Shown here in pieces: positions 29,177 to 41,064 of a stretch of DNA of 47,500 nt. The stretch is taken from the NCBI GenBank assembly GCA_019918135.1, contig WBZZ01002737.1, positions 85,001 through 132,500 of the forward strand, given 5' to 3'. Every line of letters starts with the position of its first letter. Within the stretch, counting starts at the first letter, position 1. Under the pieces are notes generated by a model, which made no database searches, was not told where the DNA came from, and saw only the letters and a list, made by a program, of their open reading frames with translations. Origin of the DNA: Paulinella micropora. Taxonomy: Eukaryota; Cercozoa; Imbricatea; Euglyphida; Paulinellidae. A program made the translations under genes and the position numbers.

Positions 29177-30067
29177 TAGATTTTGGAGACTTTGAGAAGT
29201 GGGACGAAGAGGCTTTGCAAGCGTTTCATGCGCTCAAAGATCTCATTTACAAAGACCCGAAAGACGGAGGACTGGTGTTAACGATGCCCGACTTTACGAA
29301 ACAATTCGTAGTCGATACAGACGCATCTAAGTTTGCGATTGGGGCAGTATTACAACAAGAGGATGAGGAGAAGATTACGCCCAATCATGTTTATTAGTAG
29401 GAAGTTGTGTGCGGTGGAGAGAAACTATTGCACAAGGCAAAGAGAGGCGTTAGCGGTAGTATGGGCCCTCAAGAGGCTCAGAGAGTATTTGTGGGGAGGA
29501 CCTCAATTTACTGTCAGAACTGATCATCATAACCTGTTATGGTTGATGAATCATGAACAGACTGGACGGCTGGCGCGGTGGCAAGCGTTCTTGTCTTGTT
29601 TCGATTTTACAATGGTCCATCTACCGGGAAAGCGAAATGTGGTCGCTGATGGCCTCTCTAGGCTAGAGTTTAACTCAGAAGTATCGGCGTTGGTGTCCAC
29701 TGACAAGGTGTATGAGGTCAGCCACATTGAGGCGATGGAGATGGCGAGTGGAGTCCGATATGACCGCACAGGTCTACGGTACAGCCCACAAGGCCCGGAT
29801 CACGGGATATGTTGTGAGCTACATACCCAGGAGGACGCTGAGTGGTCCTATGAGGTATATGAGAATGCGAAGGCGAACATAAGAGAGGAAGAGGAGACGC
29901 AGGATGTTTATGCGGAGCCTCCTCAAGAGCGGAGAAGTGACCTAGACGATGACCCGGAAAGAATCGGGGTACGGCTAGAAGATGGTACTATCCATATAGC
30001 CTCGCCTACCGCATGGAGGCAACAACAGGCTCAAGATCCGGAGTTTAAAGAACTGATACAGTTATAG
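29143..30067 (+). pseudogene. Copy A pol: RNase H
   Basis: DTDASKFAIGAVLQQED (first Asp), REALAVVWALK (Glu), RTDHHNLLW (Asp) and the connecting region to integrase. One-base frame break near 29377-29380, also in B, and a TAG at 30065-30067, also in B. Copy C has Tyr there. Confidence 0.8.
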
Positions 30068-30088
30068 CAGAACCCGGATGAGCTAAAG

Positions 30089-31318
30089 ATGACGAAAGCG
30101 ATCAAAGATCAGATGAAGGAAATGGGATGGAGAGATGGTCTACTGTGGTACAAGGGCCTTCACGGTCGCTATGCGTCACAGCCGGACAAATGGACCCTTT
30201 GGGTACCGGAGAGTCTGAGACGATTTATATTTGTCGCAGCCCACAATTGCCCACTTTTGGCGCATCCGGGTCGACAACGAACTCATATGTTCGTAGCGAG
30301 GCGATTCTGGTGGAAGAAAATGAAGGAGGAGATAGATCAGGCGGTGGATGCATGCATCCCGTGCAAGATAAACAAAACACCACTGAAGGCAAATTTCGGC
30401 CTGATTGGCGAATTTCCTCTTCATGCGGGGATGTTTGAGTTTATACACATTGATCATGTGGGACCTTTCCCAGAATCGAAGGATGGTTACAAATACCTCC
30501 TTACGGCTATTGACAGAGCCACCAACTATGTGTGGATCATCCCTGTCAAAGACGTTACCGGCAAGACGACGGCCGAGGCGCTGATCGATAGGATCATCTC
30601 ACAGATCGGAGTACCAAGAAAGATATGTTCTGATCGAGGCTCGGACTTTAATAACGAGGTCATTGACAAACTATCTAAGTATTACGGGATGAAATGGCAA
30701 TATGTTACTGCCTATAACCCGCGAGCAAATGGGAAAATCGAGCGGGTACACAGACCCCTCAAAGCCTCACTAAAGATGTATTGCACGAAGAAGGAGAATC
30801 AAAGAGCATGGGTCGAGGCAGCACCATCATTTGCGTTTGCAATGAACTGTCTACCCTCTACGGCGTTAGGAGGCTCGAAGAGCTCAATCTCGCCATATCA
30901 GCTAGTATATGGGCGTGAGCCTGATATCCCGACTTCGCTCCTTCACGCAAAAGACACTTGGGCGGATGCGGATGAGTTGTTTGGGATGAGACTTAGAGTG
31001 AAGATGGAGGCGGAACAAATAGTCAGGGCGCATAGAGAGGCGGAGCGCCGAAAGACTGACGCTGAAGGGGTGCGACAAGCGCACTTGGATCAGATCAAGT
31101 TCCAGGTCGGGGATATTGTACTGTTGTATCATCCTCAGGTCCCGAAAGGAGTCAGCTCTAAGCTGTTCACTCACTGGAAAGGTCCTTATCAGATTATGGA
31201 ACAGACGGGACCTCTGAACTATAAGATCAGGGGTAGAGGGAAGGTGCAAATTGTGAATGTAAGAAGGCTGATTAAGTATGATCCCTTCTTATTGATGAAT
31301 CCGTTGAGGAGGCGTTAA
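30089..31318 (+). pseudogene. Copy A pol: integrase
   Basis: His/Cys zinc region (HNCPLLAHPGRQRTH...CIPC). Catalytic triad Asp (30452), Asp (30632) and Glu (30740), giving the classic D-X35-E spacing. GPY/F-like module WKGPYQIMEQTGPLNYKIRG follows. This open stretch keeps the segment deleted in B. It then runs out of frame near 31300, as in B, while C continues. Confidence 0.8.
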
Positions 31319-31323
31319 AACGG

Positions 31324-32166
31324 ATGAAAGATGATTTCAAAGAGGTGCCGCCCATCCACAAGGAGGCTGGCATAGACCAAGACGATGCTTATCGGGCACC
31401 GATAGCTGAGAAGGAGGAGAGTGAGGTGGACAGCAAGGAGAAGACTGACAGCATAAGCGCGGTGGGGACTCAGTCCAAGTCTCCGCGAGAGCACAGCGGA
31501 AAGAAGGAGAAGATCACAGAGGCGCAGCTAAGGAGAGCGCGGAATGATCTTATCAACGACCAACCGAGGAAGGCGATGAGGTCGATGGGATCAAAGGACG
31601 TCCACCAGGAGGAGGAGGGGACGGACACTGACCCAAACGCGGGCAACGTTGAGATTGTCCATGAGCGATGGAAGGAAGGCGACGCGATAGCAACCATCGC
31701 ATGGGTGAAAGATGCTTTCTATCTGATGAGACCAGCGGAACAACATGTCGCTGATGACACTCTCTCAGACTTATACTTGATGCGGGTCGTGGCAGTCCCA
31801 CGACAAACGCGTGTCACACGGACACTCAAAATATCATCAGCCGCAAAGATAGCACAACCGATACTCCAGTTCTGGAGAAGTATGGACCCGGTTGAGGATC
31901 CAAAGGCAAGACATTATCTGCCAGTATATAAAGACGCAAAAAGTCTCGAGACATGGGATGATACAATTGCTCCCAGAGACAAGGATTACACTGCGTGGAC
32001 CATTCAGACACTGCCAAGAGGAGTGCTTGATATCCCTTTTGAATTATCGTTGGGCGGAATCCCTAATAAGATCTGGGACATTCTCGAACAGTCAAAGTTT
32101 GATCTGACTTTTGTTGGTGGTCCTCCACCTGGTAAAGAAATCCGCGCCAGACGACGAAGGCAGTAA
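31324..32166 (+). CDS. Copy A pol: C-terminal extension of unknown function
   Basis: About 280 codons, intact here. A charged N-terminal half, then a conserved segment with EGDAIATIAWVK, QHVADDTLSDLYLMRVVAVP, ILQFWRSMDPVEDPKARHY, AWTIQTLPRGVLDIPFELS and FVGGPPPGKE, with a basic end. In copy C the first part is fused in frame to integrase, so it is normally the tail of Pol. No chromodomain signature that I recognise. A role in target choice or nuclear entry is only a guess. Confidence 0.6.
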   Translation: MKDDFKEVPPIHKEAGIDQDDAYRAPIAEKEESEVDSKEKTDSISAVGTQSKSPREHSGKKEKITEAQLRRARNDLINDQPRKAMRSMGSKDVHQEEEGTDTDPNAGNVEIVHERWKEGDAIATIAWVKDAFYLMRPAEQHVADDTLSDLYLMRVVAVPRQTRVTRTLKISSAAKIAQPILQFWRSMDPVEDPKARHYLPVYKDAKSLETWDDTIAPRDKDYTAWTIQTLPRGVLDIPFELSLGGIPNKIWDILEQSKFDLTFVGGPPPGKEIRARRRRQ

Positions 32167-32606
32167 CAAGGAAACTATTTTTCTTTATGCGTCTCAAACA
32201 AACTGGTTGATTGCCCACGGCGTATCATGATTTGATCATGCATCATCAGTTATCAATATGAATATTAAAAAGACTCAGTGATATAACTTGGCATTCGATC
32301 GCAACATACGAGTGCGAAAGGTCGATCGACGATGATACTACACCGTATACGGGGATCGCTAGTGTATTGAGCAATGGTGTTCCCGGGTATGACACTTTCC
32401 AAGTCCTGGGATGATGTTCTTGAAAATGAAATGTTCTCTGAAACTTTCATTAAATTATTTTTTACGATAGATTATATACTGTCGGGTACATACACCTCGA
32501 CTTCGGACATAGCTATTAGGACTGGCCTCCTAATACTATATCATAGGATATCCGCCTTATAAAAGGGTATGTCATTAAAAAAGACGATGTACTTACGATC
32601 TCCCTG

Positions 32607-32661
<55 letters not shown>

Positions 32662-32663
<2 letters not shown>

Positions 32664-32894
32664 GTGCTTCTCTGTCAATGGCTGATGCAAATCTGCACAT
32701 GCGCTTCCATCGTCTCACCCTTGAGGGGAGTACGAAGAATTGACGATAGGCTCTAATGACACCCCCGCACGGGCAGTTCCAACACTTCCAGACGGACCGG
32801 TATGTTCAATGAAAATACTGGTGGCACCGACGGGAATCGAACTGGCGACAGGGCCCAGATGGTAGAACTTGACCACTGGGCTATCACGGTGTCC

Positions 32895-32895
<1 letters not shown>
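32662..32895 (-). mobile_element. SINE copy 8
   Basis: Minus-strand copy with a single CATTGAACATACCGG body unit, (AAT)n on both sides, nested in retrotransposon A. Confidence 0.85.
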
Positions 32896-32978
<83 letters not shown>

Positions 32979-32979
32979 G

Positions 32980-33150
32980 TGTATCTCCTGCCAATTGCTG
33001 AGCCAAAAGGCCATGTGCATCCAGTCCTCCATTCCATAAGGAAAGTCTCCACACCAATCGGTGGAATAAAGGAAGTGACGGCATAGAACATTACTCTAGG
33101 AGCTTTATACCAATCAGCCCATGGAAAGGACCGATGGCCTATGTACTCCC
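32980..33150 (-). repeat. Repeat family 3, copy 3
   Basis: Inverted copy of 14811-14982, ending ATGTACTCCC, between (AAT)n arrays. Confidence 0.8.
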
Positions 33151-33165
33151 TAAATAATAATCATA

Positions 33166-33199
<34 letters not shown>

Positions 33200-33522
33200 G
33201 AAGAAGAAGGAGATCAAAGGGGGAATCGTACTACAGCACCACGTTGAATGTATTTTTTATTAATAGTACGTTTGTTCTTGACATACTGCCGAAAAAAAAA
33301 AAGAAGAGATTGAGGGGAAGGAGTTCAAAAATCTACAAGAATGGCTGGAGAATCCGCTTTGACGTGCCGTATGAGGATATATTTGTCGTCTTTTAGTGTC
33401 TATCCGTGGGTCGATGCGCTGTGTGGCATGACTCCATAGCGCATACTATTTGCAGAAAGAAATCAGAAGGTGTATGACGAAAATGCTATTTCCGTCATAA
33501 AATCGGGAGGGGGTAGTACTAC

Positions 33523-33760
33523 TGTAGGCATCACCCCCCGGATAGCCGGTAAAAAGTACCTTTTCCTGGTGACAGGTGCACCAGCCTGTTTTTCAGTATT
33601 ATTTGTCCGGACTGGACCTGATGCCATTTTATTCCTGGTCTGTTGCAGTTTTCCTTTTTGGCTTCACTGAGCTATTATAACGAGACATCATTCTCATCTT
33701 TTGAGGACTGTGTTTGGTTGTATTACCGACTTTTTACGAGCTATCGTTGGGGGCATTACA
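33523..33760 (+). repeat. Copy A 3' LTR
   Basis: 238 bp, TGTAGGCATC...GGCATTACA, preceded by the polypurine tract and TAGTACTAC. Confidence 0.85.
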
Positions 33761-34120
33761 ACGGGGATGCCAAAAATGCAATAAATGCCGGGTAAACTTG
33801 TTTTCGTTGAACCTCGAATTTTCGTTGTGATGTCGAATGGTTTCTCTGCGTGTTTGCAGTGAGGACGGCTTGATACCCAGCGACCCTGATGCGATGACTA
33901 TGTGTACCTATCCCTACCTGGTTTCAGCTATTTTGTGCAATTTGCTTCTGTTTTGTTGTCGGCCAAAGACGATGCTGGAAGTATAGTAGATTTCTGTACT
34001 TCCATACATGCATCGGCGTTGGCCGTCAGTATTCCTTACTGTACTGTTTTCCAACAGACCGCCAGAGTCGGGGGATGAGTCGGGTAGTTCAACCGATGAA
34101 GAGGATAAAAAGAAGGAGCA
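33761..34120. other. Region upstream of the piggyBac relic
   Basis: A possible acceptor TTTTCCAACAG ends at 34058 and is followed by an acidic Ser-rich reading (ESGDESGSSTDEEDKKKEQ), which may be the start of the transposase in a different frame. Confidence 0.35.
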
Positions 34121-35138
34121 ATGGACAACAAACGAGCCCCTCATCCCAGCGACTCACTTGTCAGTGACGATGATCTCGAAGAAGATGAGGGGTCTGGTGA
34201 AGACAAGGAGGAGGATCCGGCACTAGAGATTGACGAAGGCGATAGCCTACCTGCCAGTGAGTTCAAAGATGTCAAAGAATGGAAGGTGGGTGTTGCACCT
34301 CCTCGTGTGCTGCCGGCATTCGAAGGGCAGTCCAGGGCATCACTTTCTGTGCGTTCCCCCGACCTCCTCAGTATGGTGGATATTTTCTTTATGTTCTTAC
34401 CCACGCAATTCTGGCAGAATGTCACAAGAAACACCAACAAGTATGCAACCTGGAAACGTAATCTCAACCCCTCAGAGCGTCAGCGGCCTTGGTACCCGTG
34501 ACACTATCTGACATACTTTCATTTCTGGCGATCCTTATAATGATGGGGGTGATGGGGTTGCCTGCTGAAACAGATAATTGGATTGGCGCTGTGTCAGACT
34601 TCTGGCAGTGGCCAGACCTTGCAAGCATCATGTGGTACGTGAGGTATCAGAATATCAAACGTTATTTTCATCTCACTGACCCCCGTCTGGCAGCTCCTCG
34701 TGACTCCCCTCAGTATGACAAACTTTTCAATGTTCGAGTCTTTATTGAGATTATACAAGAAATTTTCCTAGGCCGTGGGAATCGGGTTAATGGGTGTCAA
34801 TCGACGAGGGAATGATCCCTTTTAAAGGGCGTACCTACCTCAGGCAATACTTACCGAAAAAACCCATCAAATGGGGATTCAAACTGTTTGCTCTGTGCTG
34901 TTCAGTAACAGGCTATTTTTATACGCTTCTTTGTTATGAGGGTGAGGGAACGGTGCAGGACGATTCTGGGCACGGAATGACGTATGCAGTTGTTATGAAG
35001 CTTTTAGACCTAGCCGGCATCGACCAAACCGGCAGGATCATACCTTTAGATAGGTTTTACACAGGGCTGCAGTTGTTTTTTGACTGTGTCCTAAAGAGGG
35101 GCATCAACTGCGGTTTATACCTAATCATCATAAAGTGA
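34121..35138 (+). pseudogene. piggyBac-type transposase, truncated and frame-broken
   Basis: Acidic N-terminus (SDDDLEEDEGSGEDKEEDP), then the DDE_Tnp_1_7 fold: FLPTQFWQNVTRNTNKYA, ILSFLAILIMMGVMGLP, IKRYFHLTDPR, SIDEGMIPFKGRTYLRQYLP (first catalytic Asp), KWGFKLFALC and PLDRFYTGLQLF (second Asp). The third Asp region and the C-terminal Cys-rich zinc domain are absent: the frame stops at 35138 and AT-rich DNA follows. One-base frame breaks near 34495 and 34795. By family it would be a TTAA-specific cut-and-paste enzyme. I saw no terminal repeats. Confidence 0.8.
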
Positions 35139-35472
35139 TTTTTGCACCTTCAAGTATATATTTTCTCAACACGGACAGGTACTATTGATTAGAAAATTTA
35201 TATTTGTAAAAAAACAACAAATGAAAAAAAACTAAATCTGAAGTTTGTGAAAAAAAAATGTCATATTGTGAAAATGACTCAGTTTTAACAACGTCACCTG
35301 AAAAAATCTGTGAAATCAAGTTCAAATGGTTTTTCAGAAAATTAAAATATGACATATTCCATTACATGACTGCTTTTGAGTTGACAATCAGTTTAATCAA
35401 GCGCTAAAAGTAGTTTAAAATAACTTTTTTTGTGATGACTGAACAAACTATGTTAATTTTTCATTTTTGATT

Positions 35473-35505
<33 letters not shown>

Positions 35506-36629
35506 CTGGCACCGTTATAATCATACTATAACCTTAAAAAAACAAGTATGTTTTCGAGCATGCTAATTATTTTTTTTGAAGAATTGAACAAATCTGGTCA
35601 TGTGAGCGCTTTTGCATCGGTATTTTATTTGTGAGAACGTCCCAAATCTTTTTTGGGACGTTGTAAAACTAATGAGCCAATTTTTTTTCAATATTTCTCA
35701 GCTTTTAGTTAGATCAAGAACTTAAGTTAATGTCTGAAAATGAAATTTGAAGGTCCATGATCATTTTAAGTAGTTTTAAAACATTAAAAATGAAGAAAAT
35801 GTTGACGTAGAGATGCATGATATTATCATAAATTGCATTTTGTTTGATTTTTTGTTGTGTGATTCAGTTTAAATCTGTCTTTCTTTTGGTTTTTTTAAAG
35901 TCATGTGTGGTTGTGTCTGAAATGTTAGCATGGTTAAAAAAAGAAATATGTAATATTTAATTTTTTTTTTAGTTTGCTTGTCTTTTTTGTGTTCATTTTC
36001 ACGATCAATCCTTCATGATCATTCAGCTGCAACAATTAACATGAAAGTTAACAACATAGTAACGTTTTTACAATTGAAATTACACATCAAGCATCAATGT
36101 TCGGTTGAATCTTACAGACAAGAAAATATGACATATTTTCATTTTATGTAAATGACACAGAAAATTTGAATATGGGAGTTCTAATCTTACATTCTTTTTC
36201 CATCACATGCTTCGTCTGTGTCTTTGTACTTCCTGAAGAAAACCTTGCTTCTTAGATTTAAAGAGATATCATTTAATTTTATTTATCTCGAAAGCAGAAA
36301 GATGTTAAAAACAAACAGAAAGATAAATCTAAAGAAGAATGGAAGATGGAAGCGACCCTAGAATAGTAACTCTTTGTAGGAAGAAGAAAAATGAAGACAA
36401 CGTGAGTCACTGCAAAGTGTGCATCGTTCAGTCATGCATGAAATGAGAACAGTGCAAGATGTGTCAGAATTGAAACTGCTTTCTCACAGAGTGTCGTGTG
36501 TCAGCATCTCATTCAATGATGAAATTACTTTGATATTGCGTTTTGATTTTTAGTGTTCACTAACTATAGCTAGGATGACTACGTTAAACAGGATGATGGC
36601 TTGTTAGTGGAGAGTTCCTTGCTTGGAAG
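35139..36629. other. AT-rich non-coding DNA with poly(A) and a hairpin
   Basis: Contains an A29 run (35475-35503) and a perfect 11-bp stem (35636-35662). No reading frame of note. Probably intergenic DNA between the piggyBac relic and element C. Confidence 0.5.
35636..35662. repeat. Perfect hairpin
   Basis: AACGTCCCAAA and TTTGGGACGTT around a 5-nt loop. Could be a transposon end remnant or chance. Confidence 0.6.
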
Positions 36630-36847
36630 TGTACTATCCCCAACGATAGCTCAATGGAAGAGTAAGTCGGTAATATAACCAAACACAGTCCTCAAAAAAG
36701 AAAATGATATCTCGTTATATTAGCTCAGTGACGCAAAGACAAAAAGCCGCCAAAAGACCAGGATCAAATTGGCATTTCAGACGTGTTCGGCCAGACGAAA
36801 TCTATAAATAAGTTTTTTACAGGATAATTCGGGTGGTGATGTCCACA
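36630..36847 (-). repeat. Copy C 3' LTR
   Basis: 218 bp, TGTGGACATC...GATAGTACA on the minus strand. Upstream of it on that strand (plus 36848-36861) is polypurine tract CTGGGAGGGGGTAC. Confidence 0.85.
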
Positions 36848-36861
36848 GTACCCCCTCCCAG

Positions 36862-37663
36862 TTTTTTATGGCGGAACTTCGTTTCCGACATAATACGCTT
36901 TGAACTGATTTCTTTTCTGACTAAGATTTGTTTAGAGTTATGTATGAAGATACATCAACCCACGAATTAGCCGTTATAAACAACAATGATACTTGCCCCG
37001 GTACCAATCGTATATATAGCACATTCAGTATCTATATTAAAATCTTCCTCTTTCTTCTGTCGATACGATATCTGTGCAGTATGTCCAAGTATAATGTTTT
37101 ATGGTTGAGTAATAATGTAATGTTGCCATTTCCATATATATGTAATAACCTGTCGTCGGTTTCCATAAATACATTTACTTTTTGTGAAGACATACCCTTG
37201 TATAAATCGGTATCATTTAATATAGTGTCAGGTGATCAAGTCTGACGACTATATCCGAAGTTGGGTTGAGTGCGCGCTAACCTTGCGATATGCCGATACA
37301 AGTAGAGATCGATGGAATCCGGTGTAGCAGTTCATGTTATTAAAATATATCAGTTCTTGATTAGACTGTAGAGTCTTTAATGAGATCATCATTCTGGTAC
37401 TAATGCGGGTCGTATCCAGGAAACACCATCGCTCACTCAAATAGCGATCCCGTAACGGTGCTGTTTCGTGGCCGTCTCGTCTGTCTCTGCCGAAGCAAGA
37501 GAATAGAATGCCTATTTTTTGTCAGCTGTGTCTTGTTAATCTCTAGAAGAATGAATGCTGGTGTAGCTTTAATATCTAAGTAAGGTTGTCGGGACGATAT
37601 TGGATCAATGCTATGTTCGCAATCGATCAGGTCCACAATACTTCTAGAGGAAAAAAATACTTA
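36862..37663 (-). other. Copy C 3' non-coding region
   Basis: About 800 bp between the end of pol and the polypurine tract. No trusted ORF. It corresponds to the long 3' non-coding region of A and B. Confidence 0.6.
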
Positions 37664-38104
37664 CTATAGACGCCGTTTACGCGCGCGGACTTCTTTACCT
37701 GGTGGAGGACCTCCAACCAAAGTTAAGTCTAAGGTAGACTGTTCGAGGACGTCCCAAATTTTGCGAGGGATTGCGCCTTGTGCCAAGTCAAAAGGAATGT
37801 CCAGCACCCCTCGTGGTAGTGCTTGTATGGTCCACGCGGTATGATCTTTATCTGTGGGAGATATGGTATCATCCCATGTCTCAAGTTTCTTGGCGTCTTT
37901 ATATACTGGAAGGTATTGTCTTACTTTAGGATCTTCCACTGGATCCAGACTCCTCCAGAAATGTAAGACTGGTTGTATTATTTGCGCCGCAGTCGAAATT
38001 CGATTCGATCGCGTATGGCGTTTGTGAGGTACTGCCATGACTCTCATGAGATATAAATCTGAGAGCGTGTCATCGGCTACGTGTTGAGCCGCAGGCCTCA
38101 CCAA
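37664..38104 (-). pseudogene. Copy C pol: end of C-terminal extension
   Basis: QHVADDTLSDLYLMRVMAVP, VLHFWRSLDPVEDPKVRQY, PRGVLDIPFDLAQGAIP and VGGPPPGKE match the A and B extensions. A frame break separates it from the preceding stretch ending at 38231. Confidence 0.7.
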
Positions 38105-38230
38105 GTAAAAAGCGTCTTTGGCCCATTAAGTATGTCCAATCGCATCTCCTTCTTTCCAACTGGGGTGAACGAGAGTGTCATTGCCCGCGCGAGGGTCTTG
38201 ATCTCCGTCATCGCTCCCCTCTTGATGGAC

Positions 38231-40469
38231 TCATTGCGAACGTGCCGTCCTTATCGCCTTTCTCGGTCGGTCGTAGATAAGGTCATTTTGCGCTCTCCTT
38301 ATTTGCGCCTCCGTGAACTTTCCTTCCGGCACGTTCGACTCCACCCTTTTGCTGGTCTGAGTCCCCGCCGCACTTTTGCGGTCGGTGGCCCGCTTGTTCT
38401 CCAGCTCAGCCTCCTCCTTCTCCGCAATTGGTGCCCTGTAGGCATCCCGTTCCGAGATATCCTCCTTACGGATTGGTGGGACCTCTTTAAAGTCAGCCTC
38501 CATCCGTTTGAGTGCTTGATCAACGGACTCATCTTCAAGTAGGAAGGGATCATACTTAATCAGCCTTCGTACATTGACTATTTGAACTTTCCCTCTGCCC
38601 CTGATTTTATAATTCAAAGGCCCCATCTGTTCCATGATCTGGTATGGTCCTTTCCAGTGGATGAACAGCTTCGAGCTGACTCCCTGAGGAACCTGAGGAT
38701 GATACAGTAGTACAATATCCCCGACCTGAAATCTGACTTGATCCAGGTGTGCCTGCCTGACACCTTCAGCATCAGTCTTCCTGCGCTCCGCCTCCCTATG
38801 CGCCTGTACTATTTGCTCCGTCTCCATCTTCGCCCGAAGTCTCACCCCAAACAGCTCATCCTGATCTGCCCATGAATCTTTTGGGTGCAGCAGTGAGGCT
38901 GGGATGGCGGGCTCACGCCCATATACCAATTGGTATGGCGAGACGGAACCCTTTGAACCACCTAACGCTGTAGAGGGTAGGCAATTCATAGCAAAGGCAA
39001 ACGAGGATGCTGCCTCCACCCATGCCTTTTGGTTCTCCTTCTTCATACAATACATCTTCAGCGCGGCCTTGAGGGGTCTATGCACCCGCTCTAACTTGCC
39101 GTTCGCTCTGGGGTTATAGGCGGTGACATATTGCCATTTCATGCCGTAATATGCAGATAGCTTGTCGATGACTTCATTATTAAAGTCAGAGCCTCGATCT
39201 GAGCATATTTTTCTCGGCACCCCAATCTGTGAGATGATCCTGTCAATCAACGCCTTGGCTGTTTGTTTCTCCCGTAACGTCTTTGACTGGGACCACCCAT
39301 ACATAGTTGGTGGCTCTGTCTATGGCCGTTAGAAGGTATCTGTAACCTTCCGTCGTGACCGGGAAAGGTCCTACATGATCAGTGTGTAAGAACTCGAACA
39401 TTCCTAAGTGTAAAGGAAAAGTCCCGATCAGGCCAAAATTCGCCTTCAATGGTGTTTTGGATGTCTTGCATGGGATGCATGCATTGACCTGTTCATCAAT
39501 ATTCTCCTTCATCTTCTTCCACCAGAATCGTCTCGAAATGAACAAATGCGTTCTTTGTCGGCCCGGGTGCGCCAGTAGTGGGCAGTTATGAGCAGCGACA
39601 AAAATGATGTGTCTGAGTTTCTCAGGAACCCAGAGAGTCCATTTGTCTGGTTGTGATGCATAGCGCCCGTGTTGGCCTTTGTACCACAAGAGACCGTCTC
39701 TCCACCCCATCTCCTTCTGTTGCTCCTTAATCTCCTTCATCATTTTCAGCTCGTTCGGGTTCTTGTATAGCTGTATTAGCTCTTTGAATTCCGGATCGAG
39801 AGCCTGTTGCTGTCTCCATGCAGTGGGTGAGGCTATGTGGATAGTCCCATCCTCTAGCTGCACTCCTATCCTCTCAGGGTTTTCGTCTAACTCCTCCTTG
39901 TTCTCCTGCGGGGGTTCCGCATATGCTTCTTGCTTAATCTCTTCTTGTTTTATCTCCGCCTTCATATTCTCATATGCTTCATAGGACCACTCAGCATCCT
40001 CGAGGACATGTGCTGTACAACATATCCCATGATCCGGACCTTGCGGGCTATGACGTAGACCCGATCGGTTATATCGGACCCCTCTCGCCATCTGCATCGA
40101 CTCGATATGATGCACTTCGTATGTGCAGTCTGGGGATAGATCCTCCATTTCTGCTGATGATACGAGAACTGCCACTTCTGAGTGAAACTCTAGCCTGGAG
40201 AGGCTGTCAGCGACAACATTTCGCTTGCCGGGTAGATGGACCATTGTAAAATTGAAACATGACAAGAATGCCTGCCATCTCGCTAGACGGCCAGTCTGTT
40301 CATGATTCATCAACCATAGTAAATTCTGGTGATCAGTCCTTACTATAAACTGAGGTCCACCCCATAAATACTCTCTCAACCGTTTGAGGGCCCAGACCAC
40401 CGCCAATGCCTCTCTCTGTCTCGTACAATAGTTTCGCTCCCCCGAGCACAACTTTCTACTTATAAACAT
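38231..40469 (-). pseudogene. Copy C pol: RNase H end, integrase, start of extension
   Basis: MFISRKLCSGERNYCTRQRE continues RNase H, then the integrase zinc region, HTDHVGPF, CSDRGSDF, GKLERVHRPLK and WKGPYQIMEQMGPLNYKIRG, running in frame into DESVDQALKRMEADFKEVPP of the extension. A single extra base near 39262 breaks the frame before the second catalytic Asp. Confidence 0.8.
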
Positions 40470-40480
40470 GATCGGGCTTT

Positions 40481-41064
40481 ACAAAAATTTGAAGACTTGC
40501 AGCACGGTAGCGGAGATTGAAAAAACGAGATTGGTAATTCTGTCGTGAACTTCTGCTCGCACAGTAACGTTGCCACTTTCTAGAGGTATTGATGGGAAAG
40601 TCCTTGGTTAACTGCAACACACGCGTTGGGTTGTGCGTACGCCAAGACACGCTGCACTTCCCACAAGCTCTCGTCGTCCAGGTCAGGCGTAGCAGACAAT
40701 CCAAGCTTTACAAACTCGAGGTCTGGTATGGCATATGGAAACATGATCCGCACAGAAACCAACAAAGTGCCAGTCTGAACTCCGTTTTGATGGCAATGGT
40801 CGCCGTTGCTGACTGGGAATATTGGAGTCGGATCAAGGTGCTGCCTTGTTTGGAGCCAGGAGTCCGCATAGAGCTTGGAGCGGTTGTTTTGCTTGCTAAG
40901 GGAGACAGGTGCCACTGGATTTCCACGGGAGTTTCAAAGCATTTACGCTTGTGGATGATAAACTCAACGGCAGAATCGTCATCTGGCATCGCCCAGTCAA
41001 AGATCATAGATAGGTCAGGATTCTCAGACCCGTAGGACGTCACCCAATTCTGAAGCTTGCGAAA
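40481..41064 (-). mobile_element. 584-bp insertion inside RNase H of copy C
   Basis: Separates GAVLQQEDEEK from PIMFISRKL, which adjoin in A and B. AAAG flanks it on both sides (minus strand), a possible 4-bp target duplication. On the minus strand 40580-40915 is open and protein-like (FPYAIPDLEFVKLGLSATPD). No terminal inverted repeats that I can see. Confidence 0.65.

Larger units (their letters stand above)
32167..33522 (+). other. Copy A 3' non-coding region with inserted SINE block
   Basis: Matches B 21389-22228 except that 32612-33188 ((AAT)n, SINE copy 8, (AAT)n, family 3 copy 3, (AAT)n) replaces a short AAT/GAT repeat. Ends with polypurine tract GGGAGGGGG at 33505-33513. Confidence 0.75.
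22689..33760 (+). mobile_element. Full-length Ty3-type LTR retrotransposon copy A
   Basis: 11.07 kb: 5' LTR, primer site, leader with a 91-codon ORF, gag, TGA, pol in the order protease, RT, RNase H, integrase, C-terminal extension, then a long 3' non-coding region, polypurine tract and 3' LTR. The integrase-last order defines the Ty3 type. The LTRs differ at about 12 positions (about 95% identical by eye). Flanks (GTCTG left, ACGGG right) show no target duplication. Multiple frame breaks make it non-autonomous. Confidence 0.85.

Noticed and set aside
36641..36800. LTRs of copy C as a third unrelated family
   Set aside because: They share long blocks with the LTRs of A and B (CTGAGCTAATATAACGAGA, GAGGACTGTGTTTGGTT, GAGCTATCGTTGGGG), so they are a subfamily.
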